Source: Betaproteobacteria bacterium (GTDB lineage: Bacteria; Pseudomonadota; Gammaproteobacteria; Burkholderiales; Sulfuricellaceae). From it: a stretch of DNA of 52,342 nt. This document shows, piece after piece, positions 46,155-52,342 of the stretch. The notes below the pieces were generated by a model, which was not told the DNA's origin, did no database searches, and was given only the letters and a program-made list of their open reading frames with translations. Where the stretch lies: contig JAJFTF010000026.1 of assembly GCA_021373185.1 (NCBI GenBank), positions 1 through 52,342 on the forward strand. The letters are read 5' to 3'. Position 1 is the stretch's first letter, and each line of letters starts with the position of its first letter. Position numbers and translations under genes: made by a program.

Positions 46155-47399
46155 CTACTCAACCGGGCATTCGACCAAAACCAGCGACATGTCATCATGG
46201 GGCTGCCTGCCATCCAGATGATCCTGCACCACCTGAATCATCGCCGAAAAGCGCTCTTCATGTGGCGCGCCTGCTACCGTGGCCAGCAAGGCATCGAATC
46301 CGATCTGCTCGCCAACTGCATTCTCCGCCTCGACAAATCCATCGGAAAACAATATCAATTGCGCTGAATTATCCCATTGGATCACTTCGGTGTGGACATC
46401 CAGCATATCACTGTCAACGATCCCCAACGCCAGATTGGTAGAGACAAACAGATGCAGCATTTCGCCGTTGCCGTTCAACCAGACGGCAGGGGGATTGCCA
46501 CCGTTCCACACTTCGAGGATATGGTTTTTCACATCCACTCGCACCAACGTCGCGGCAACGAAACGGTCGGACGTGGATTGCTCGCGTATCGCCCTGTTCA
46601 TTTCACCAAGCAGAGCAGACAGGGAGAACGATTTCTTCGCCATCTGGTAAAAAATCCGCGTCAACGGCAGCAGGTTGATTGCCGAAGCCAGGCCATGGCC
46701 GGTGGCATCTGCCAGAATGAGGTACAAATCGCCGTTGGGCGCGCGCTGCGCCGCTACCAGGTCGCCACTAAAGGTGGTGGCAGGGGCGCACCAGGAATGC
46801 AGCAAAGGATCGATCAGATTTTCTTTGCGAATAGTGCGATCCATTAAACTCGCAACAATCTGGTTTTCACGCTCTACCGCATCGTAGTAATGCTGCAATT
46901 CCCCGAGCAACGCCTCCATTTGTGCGTTCTTTTGAGCAAGCTCACGGCGTTGGTAAAGCATCTGCGCGATCTCGCCGAGCTTCTTTTGCAGCGCCGAAAG
47001 GCTGACCGGTTTGAGCACATAACCATCGATACCAAGCTGAATCGCCTTAAGGAAATAGGCTGTTTCGTTAAAGGCGGTAGCCAGTATGATGGGCATGGAG
47101 GGGTTATCCCGCTTGATCATATCGGACATTTCCAGCCCATCCATCACCGGCATCATGATGTCGGTCACCACCACATCGGGTTGATGCAAACGCCAGGCAT
47201 CCAAGCCCTCCCGACCATTCGCTGCAACATGCAGGGTACCGACCCGCCGCGTCAGAAATTGCGTCAATTCCGCGCGGATATCCGGGTCATCTTCTACATA
47301 CAATAGCGACAGGGAGCCCAACAATTCGGCTGCGTCATTTGCCGTAACTGTCAATCCATTTTTCAATGCATTCGCTCCTTTTTCCGTCATCTCATTCAT
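46155..47399 (-). CDS. Response regulator with SpoIIE/PP2C phosphatase domain
   Basis: 414 aa. The receiver (about 28-140) has phospho-acceptor D80 in DVVVTDIMMPVMDG and the Lys in GYVLKPVS. A coiled coil (about 145-190) leads to an RsbU-type PPM phosphatase domain: SGDLVAAQRAPNGDLYLILA with the metal-binding Asp, DATGHGLASAI, and the C-terminal LILFSDGFVEAEN and HDDMSLVLVE. Such proteins usually dephosphorylate an anti-sigma-factor antagonist; no such partner is in the window. It starts four bases inside the kinase gene (overlap 47396-47399). A 174-bp gap separates it from the next gene. Confidence 0.94.
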   Translation of the reverse strand: MNEMTEKGANALKNGLTVTANDAAELLGSLSLLYVEDDPDIRAELTQFLTRRVGTLHVAANGREGLDAWRLHQPDVVVTDIMMPVMDGLEMSDMIKRDNPSMPIILATAFNETAYFLKAIQLGIDGYVLKPVSLSALQKKLGEIAQMLYQRRELAQKNAQMEALLGELQHYYDAVERENQIVASLMDRTIRKENLIDPLLHSWCAPATTFSGDLVAAQRAPNGDLYLILADATGHGLASAINLLPLTRIFYQMAKKSFSLSALLGEMNRAIREQSTSDRFVAATLVRVDVKNHILEVWNGGNPPAVWLNGNGEMLHLFVSTNLALGIVDSDMLDVHTEVIQWDNSAQLILFSDGFVEAENAVGEQIGFDALLATVAGAPHEERFSAMIQVVQDHLDGRQPHDDMSLVLVECPVE

Positions 47400-49273
47400 T
47401 CTTCAACCTTGAGACCGGGAGGCGCAACCCTCGCATCAGGACATAATGGCGTTATGATTCTGAATTCCGCGCCTTCTTCGGCATTGCGCACTTCGATCCG
47501 GCCATTCATGTTGTTTTCTATGATCATCTTCGACATATACAGGCCAATACCCGTACCGCTCGCGCGCGTGGTGAAATAAGGATCGAAGATTTTCTCCAAT
47601 ATTTCGTCCGGAATGCCGCCGCCATTATCGCGAATAGCTACGCAAGCGGCAGTTTCATCCCGGCTGACAGACAATTCTATCCTGCCGTTCTGTATTCGCC
47701 GATCTCTGATGGCATCCTTGGCATTGCCCAGGATATTCAGCACAACCTGTGCATATTCATTGGAGAAACCCAGCGTCGTGGCGTCCTGTTCGACATTCAA
47801 AAGCACGACAATATTGCTGCTATTAAGACTGGCATCCACCACTGACAGCGCATCCCTGATCGTACTCACCAAGCTGAATGGCATCTTCTCCCGATTGGGT
47901 TTGAAAAAATTTCGAAAATCGTCAATGGTGGTGGACATTTTGTCGATATACAAACGCCCCTTGATAACCGATTCGTTGAGGTAAGCTTCGTCGAGTTCAT
48001 GATAATCATGGGCATCCTTGATATTAGCCAGCAGCAAACCCAGCGCATTCAGCGGCTGACGCCATTGATGGGCGATATTGCCGATCATCTCGCCCATCGC
48101 CGCCAAGCGGGATTGACGAATCAACATGTGATCCTTCTCGCGGTTGCGCGCCACTTCCTCATGCACACGCTGCTCCAATGTTTCATTCAGGCGCTTCATC
48201 TGCTCTTCGCCTTCCTTGCGCCGGGTAATATCCTCCTTGACTGCGACAAAGTGCGTAATATCGCCCTTTTCGTTTCGGATCGGCGCAATCGATGCCGACT
48301 CCCAAAACAATGAACCGTCCTTGCGCCGGTTATGAAATTCGCCGCGCCATATATCGCCGGCGGTAATGGTTTCCCACATTTTCCGATATTCTTCGGCAGG
48401 CGTTTCGCCTGATTTCAAAATACGCGGATTCTGGCCGATCACCTCATCCAATGTGTAGCCAGTCACTTCGCAAAACATCGGGTTGACATATTCAATGCTG
48501 CCTGCCAGATCGGCGATCACCACGACATTCGCGCTCTGCTCCAAAGCGCGGGAAAACTTGCGCAATGAATCGAGCAGCCCCTCGATCTTGTCGGCCATGT
48601 CGTTGAAAGCGTGGATGGTAGGCAGCATATCCGGCGTGCCGGTCGGCGCGAGGCGCACCGAATAATCGCCCTGACCAAAGCGATCTGCCCCATCCTTCAA
48701 CCGCTGCAAGGGACGCAGGCCAATTTTCAGCAAAATCGCAGCCAGCGTGAAGGACAAAGCACCAAAAAGCAGAATAATCTGCAATTGGCGCACGAACATG
48801 TCCCAAATCTGATTCATCGTGGACGCAACCGTCAGTTGCACCGAGATACTGCCATAATATTGTCCGCCTATTTCCAGTTTGCGCTCCGCGTTGAAATGCG
48901 GGTAGCCCACCCAATCGACGAACCAGCCCGGAACTTCTATCGCAACCTCCTGATCGCGAGCCACGAGGGTTTTGCCGCGGCTATCGGTCCAGCCAATCAT
49001 GGCGACATTCGGTCGCTTCACTCTCTCGTCCAGAATTTGCTGGATAGTGGCATAATCGCCCACCACCGCCTGCTCGCCCAGAACGATAGTCAGAGAATCA
49101 AGCGCATCGTCAAGGTGTTCTGCCAGTTCAGCCTTATAGCTACCGGCAAAGTTCCTCACCGTCTCGTGGATCAAAACGGAACCGCCCAGCAGCACCACCA
49201 GCAAGGCAGCAAACAATATTCGGGTGGACAGACTCATTCCGCTCAGACAACGCACACAAGACGGCATTTTCAT
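47396..49273 (-). CDS. Membrane histidine kinase with HAMP and PAS domains
   Basis: 625 aa. Two membrane helices (about 17-35 and 165-185) bracket a ~130-residue periplasmic sensor. HAMP (about 186-240) and a PAS domain (about 243-352; VIADLAGSIEYVNPMFCEVT) follow. The core has H402 in NIAHQWRQPLNALGLL and DNGGGIPDEILE and GTGIGLYMSKMI. It is sandwiched between a PhnD-like binding protein (three-base gap) and the SpoIIE-type regulator (overlap), so these three form one signalling operon. The DNA of its core has diverged from the other two kinases, although the protein is similar. Confidence 0.94.
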   Translation of the reverse strand: MKMPSCVRCLSGMSLSTRILFAALLVVLLGGSVLIHETVRNFAGSYKAELAEHLDDALDSLTIVLGEQAVVGDYATIQQILDERVKRPNVAMIGWTDSRGKTLVARDQEVAIEVPGWFVDWVGYPHFNAERKLEIGGQYYGSISVQLTVASTMNQIWDMFVRQLQIILLFGALSFTLAAILLKIGLRPLQRLKDGADRFGQGDYSVRLAPTGTPDMLPTIHAFNDMADKIEGLLDSLRKFSRALEQSANVVVIADLAGSIEYVNPMFCEVTGYTLDEVIGQNPRILKSGETPAEEYRKMWETITAGDIWRGEFHNRRKDGSLFWESASIAPIRNEKGDITHFVAVKEDITRRKEGEEQMKRLNETLEQRVHEEVARNREKDHMLIRQSRLAAMGEMIGNIAHQWRQPLNALGLLLANIKDAHDYHELDEAYLNESVIKGRLYIDKMSTTIDDFRNFFKPNREKMPFSLVSTIRDALSVVDASLNSSNIVVLLNVEQDATTLGFSNEYAQVVLNILGNAKDAIRDRRIQNGRIELSVSRDETAACVAIRDNGGGIPDEILEKIFDPYFTTRASGTGIGLYMSKMIIENNMNGRIEVRNAEEGAEFRIITPLCPDARVAPPGLKVEE

Positions 49274-49276
49274 AGC

Positions 49277-50122
49277 CTACAGCCCCTTAACCTGGGTCGT
49301 CTTGTAATAATGGCGGTAATTATCGTATTCCCGGTCTTCCGCCGGCACAAAACCCAGCGGCGGAGCCTGCTTGATCAAGGCCGCGCTGGCATCGAGAACT
49401 TTCAGTCCATCCGGATCCTTCGCCATATTGACCAATGCCGCTTTAACCGCCGCGACTTTTTCCATCGGCACCGATGGATGAGCGGAAACTGGCAGGTTCA
49501 GGTATCCCTCCGAGGCCCACAACACGCGGTATTTAATATGTTCACGTTGAGCGAAATCATGCATCACTTCGGAATTCACCCCGGCGGCGATCACACGTCC
49601 GGCCTTGAGCTGGCCCATGATGCCTTCCTGATTTCCGGCGAACACCGGTTTGACGTTGATCCCCGACTGGAGAAGCCCATTCATTGGCACGGCATATCCG
49701 ACAAAAGCAGCCAGCGAGGGGAAACCCACTTCCTTCCCTTCCAGATCATTGAGCGCATGAACCGGCGAATCGTCCAGCGTCACGATCTGCCCCTGGATGG
49801 CTCTCTCGATGGGACGTGCAATGACACGATAACCGGCTGGGCTGTTGGCGGGTGTGAAAATCGTATTGGAATAGACGAAATCGAATTCTGAGCGCCCAAT
49901 CATGGCGGACGTTTCCGGCGCAGTCTTACCCATCTTGAGTTGCAGATGTACGCCACTTTTATCGCTTACATATTTCAGAATCGGGTTCCAGTATTGCGCA
50001 GTCAGCATAACGGAACGCTGATTGAGCACGCCGAAGGAATAAATTTTTTCTTCCGCCTGCGCGGCTCCCGTCAATAGTGTCGCCAAAAGCGACAGCAGCG
50101 GGACGATCCTGATCAGATTCAC
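49277..50122 (-). CDS. PhnD-like periplasmic binding protein
   Basis: 281 aa with a signal peptide (MNLIRIVPLLSLLATLLTGA, cleavage near AQAEEK). It belongs to the PhnD/SsuA-like family of phosphate, phosphite and phosphonate binding proteins: YSFGVLNQRSVMLTAQYWNP, RSEFDFVYSNTIFTPANS, GKEVGFPSLAAFVGY. No permease or ATPase accompanies it. Instead the kinase gene begins three bases after its stop, which suggests it presents its ligand to the kinase periplasmic domain. The ligand is unknown. Confidence 0.9.
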   Translation of the reverse strand: MNLIRIVPLLSLLATLLTGAAQAEEKIYSFGVLNQRSVMLTAQYWNPILKYVSDKSGVHLQLKMGKTAPETSAMIGRSEFDFVYSNTIFTPANSPAGYRVIARPIERAIQGQIVTLDDSPVHALNDLEGKEVGFPSLAAFVGYAVPMNGLLQSGINVKPVFAGNQEGIMGQLKAGRVIAAGVNSEVMHDFAQREHIKYRVLWASEGYLNLPVSAHPSVPMEKVAAVKAALVNMAKDPDGLKVLDASAALIKQAPPLGFVPAEDREYDNYRHYYKTTQVKGL

Positions 50123-50379
50123 GTTTCTTACCCGGGAGAAAGCACGAGCATTGATTCTCCATCATGCACGGAAAAAAGCCAATAGCCCATATCGGTAAAA
50201 ACAGTAGAAGGGAATTTGCAGCCAGACAAGCTACTGAGCTACAGAAAGCGTAGAAGGAAACCAAATCTTAAGATCCATACCACATTCCCCCATCAAAGAT
50301 GAGCTTCAGGTTCGATGCTTAAGCTTTGCTTCTCTCTTGCGCCCGCCGGGATGAAACGCCGTCGATTAGGCTGGCTAGC
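50123..50379. other. Gap between ppiD and the PhnD-like gene
   Basis: No gene is seen. At its left edge ATTAGGCT-GGCT-AGCCTAAT (50365-50384) forms an 8-bp hairpin covering the ppiD stop codon, without a T-run. The promoter of the PhnD-kinase-phosphatase operon should lie here but I cannot place it. Confidence 0.45.
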
Positions 50380-52275
50380 CTAATGTTCGGGTTTTTCCAG
50401 TTTTTCCTTAGTGATGCGCACATCCGCCTTCTGCTTCAAACTCGCCAGGTAAGCCAATGAATATTCCTGGGAAAGCGACTGCCGCAACTGACTGGAATAG
50501 GACTTCTTCTTTTCCGGGTCAATAGTACCGGCGTCGACTACCTTGCCGACCTTGACCAGGAGGAACCCGCCGCCTTTGGGATTTTCAAACCCCGTATAGG
50601 CCGGAAGTTTATCGGCATCTGCACGGAAAATCTGGCTCAATGCCTCTTTCCCCATGGTAGATGCATTCTCGCGGTTAATCATGATTTGCGCGCCCCATTG
50701 CAGGTCGGCTACTGTACCGCCCTTTTGCAAGACGGCCAGAGCTTCCTTGCCCTGTTTCACGGCCATGGCATTGCTCTGTTCGCGCAACAAACGTTTGGCC
50801 AATTCCGTATTCAGCTCTTCAAAAGGCTTGTAGGTGGGGGCCGTGTACTCCGTCACACGTGCCGCCACCAAGGTATTGGGCGCGACCTCAATAGCCTGGG
50901 TATTGCGTTTGAGTTTGAGTGCATCCTCGGAAAATACCGCTTCAAGCAATTTGGGATTGTTCAGCAATCCCTGATTTGCTCCATTCTTGCCGATCAAGGG
51001 GCTAGCCTGGATTTTAAGTTTGAGCTTGTCTGCCACCGGCTTGAGGCTGTCGGATTGCTCATAAACCGTGTTGCTGAAGGTTTCTGCCAACTCAGCAAAT
51101 TTCTTGGCGGCTTTCTGCATTTTCAGTTCCTGTGCGACTTCACCCTTGACCTCATCAAGACTGCGAGCACCGCCATGTTTGATTGCCGTTAATTTAATAA
51201 TATGGAAACCGAAATCGGATTGCACCAAGTCCGAGATTTCGCCGCCTTTCATGCCAAACACGGTGTCCTCGAACGGCTTGACCATAGCGCCACGCGGGAA
51301 AAACCCGAGATCGCCGCCCTTTACCGCAGAGCCGGGATCTTTCGAATATTGCTTGGCGAGAGCTTCGAACTTGGCCGGACTCTGCTTGATTTCCTTAAGT
51401 ATTTTCTCTGCCTGGGCACGCGCGGCAGGTTTGTCGGTCGGATCGGCGGCAATCAAAATATGGCTTGCCCGACGCTGTTCCTGCTCTTGATATTGAGCAC
51501 TATGCTCATCGTAATATTTTTTTACTTCATCTTCGCCTGCAACCATTTGTTGCGCCAGTTCGTCCAGCGACAGAGCCACGTAATCGAGCTTAACCTGCTC
51601 CGGAATGCGAAATTCTTCATGATGTTTATCGTAGTAAGCCTTGACGTCCGCCGGATCGATCTTTATCTGAACCATATAATGCTCTGGCGTCACCATCGCC
51701 TGGCTGATCTCTCGTTGCTGCTCGGCCAGTCGCACCACTTTCTCTTCGGTAGTATGCGGCACGGCAACGCCATGGGAAACCTCAATAAGCTGCCGAAGCA
51801 ACAAATTCTGGCGCAAACGGTTTTCGAAAACAGGTTTCGTCATGTTCTGAGCCTGTAACATCGACTCATAACGGGCGGGAGAAAACTTGCCGTCCTGCTG
51901 GAACTCCGGGATGCTGGAAATAATCGAGGCGAGCAACGCATCGGGCATATTCAATCCGGCATTGACCGACTCCATGGCCAGCAGGCGCTGTTGAACCAAT
52001 CCATCCAGAATGGACTGGCGAATTTCCGGTCGATCCAAAGCTGCCGGATCAAAACGGGCGCCCAGTTCGGCACGCATCTGATCCTGTTTTTCCTTTAGGG
52101 CTTGGCCGAACTCCTGCCGGGTAATTTTCTGCCCATCCACTTGGGCGACGATGTCGGCTTTGTCACTATGCCGTATGTATGAATCCACTCCCCATAGCGC
52201 GAAGGGAACAGTAATCAGGCCCAGGATAATCTTGGCAATCAAACCATGGGCGCGCTCTCGGATAATTTCAAGCAT
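50380..52275 (-). CDS. ppiD: Periplasmic folding chaperone PpiD
   Basis: 631 aa, anchored by one N-terminal helix (about 12-34; LIAKIILGLITVPFALWGVD). A SurA-type N-terminal chaperone region follows (QVDGQKITRQEFGQALKEKQ), then one parvulin PPIase domain at about 265-360 (RRASHILIAADPT...GDLGFFPRGAMVKPFEDTVF) and a C-terminal helical part. It assists folding of proteins emerging from SecYEG. In many betaproteobacteria the upstream neighbour is hupB; here only a terminator is seen upstream. Confidence 0.95.
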   Translation of the reverse strand: MLEIIRERAHGLIAKIILGLITVPFALWGVDSYIRHSDKADIVAQVDGQKITRQEFGQALKEKQDQMRAELGARFDPAALDRPEIRQSILDGLVQQRLLAMESVNAGLNMPDALLASIISSIPEFQQDGKFSPARYESMLQAQNMTKPVFENRLRQNLLLRQLIEVSHGVAVPHTTEEKVVRLAEQQREISQAMVTPEHYMVQIKIDPADVKAYYDKHHEEFRIPEQVKLDYVALSLDELAQQMVAGEDEVKKYYDEHSAQYQEQEQRRASHILIAADPTDKPAARAQAEKILKEIKQSPAKFEALAKQYSKDPGSAVKGGDLGFFPRGAMVKPFEDTVFGMKGGEISDLVQSDFGFHIIKLTAIKHGGARSLDEVKGEVAQELKMQKAAKKFAELAETFSNTVYEQSDSLKPVADKLKLKIQASPLIGKNGANQGLLNNPKLLEAVFSEDALKLKRNTQAIEVAPNTLVAARVTEYTAPTYKPFEELNTELAKRLLREQSNAMAVKQGKEALAVLQKGGTVADLQWGAQIMINRENASTMGKEALSQIFRADADKLPAYTGFENPKGGGFLLVKVGKVVDAGTIDPEKKKSYSSQLRQSLSQEYSLAYLASLKQKADVRITKEKLEKPEH

Positions 52276-52309
52276 TTTGCAAAGACCTCAGAACCCGTAC
52301 GAACGGCAC

Positions 52310-52339
52310 AAAAAAAATGGGCGAAACAGGTTCGCCCAT
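52310..52339 (-). terminator. Intrinsic terminator of the gene upstream of ppiD
   Basis: On the minus strand ATGGGCGAA-CCTGT-TTCGCCCAT is followed by a run of T residues, a textbook terminator. It ends a gene that lies beyond the right edge (perhaps hupB, by common gene order) 35 bases before the ppiD start. Confidence 0.88.
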
Positions 52340-52342
52340 GTA

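Noticed and set aside
50123..50379. tRNA genes, which can lie near ppiD
   Set aside because: No cloverleaf or T-loop sequence is seen in the gap.

Overview
The window reads as chromosomal DNA of a Gram-negative bacterium, most likely a betaproteobacterium (perhaps Nitrosomonadales/Gallionellales-like). The evidence is moderately high GC, the ftsK-trxB-smr and ppiD neighbourhoods, a tripartite RND pump, lipid A modification genes and many dispersed short inverted repeats. The taxonomic call is inference from gene content only.

Layout. 1-3.3 kb (minus strand): nitrate uptake genes nasT, nrtA, nrtB and the start of nrtC/D. A sigma-54 promoter and an ANTAR-type antitermination leader with two identical hexaloops and an intrinsic terminator lie between nasT and nrtA. 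3.4-9.0 kb: arylamine N-acetyltransferase, an MBL-fold hydrolase, class I fumarase, an alpha/beta hydrolase, a SYLF lipoprotein-like protein and a J-domain protein. 9.1-15.6 kb (minus): tetR, RND adaptor, RND pump and outer-membrane channel, with a 21-bp perfect palindrome as probable operator. 15.7-17.9 kb: tex.

18.27-20.37 kb: four integron gene cassettes, each closed by an attC site whose R'' core complements the start of its own cassette. No integrase is present, so this is a CALIN (cluster of attC sites lacking an integron integrase). The cassettes encode two unknown proteins, a PEGA-domain membrane protein and a secreted protein with 14 cysteines in CX3C pairs. 20.6-26.1 kb: a degenerate HD-GYP protein, ftsK, trxB and smr.

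26.2-34.3 kb: a pathway for 4-amino-4-deoxy-L-arabinose (L-Ara4N) on lipid A: arnT, a small flippase-like subunit, arnB, arnC, split arnA (formyltransferase and decarboxylase as two genes) and arnD. A brnT-brnA-higA-like toxin/antitoxin cluster with its own promoter sits in the middle. 34.3-38.3 kb: ispF/ispD, an AMMECR1/MEMO pair, an NlpC/P60 peptidase and a patatin lipoprotein.

38.5-50.1 kb: a signalling island with an HDOD protein, three histidine kinases sharing one kinase-core type, a REC-PAS-GGDEF-EAL protein, a REC-SpoIIE phosphatase and a PhnD-like binding protein. Two of the kinases converge and carry a 413-bp inverted duplication including 91 identical bases, which suggests recent duplication or gene conversion. 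The window ends with ppiD and the terminator of the gene upstream of it.
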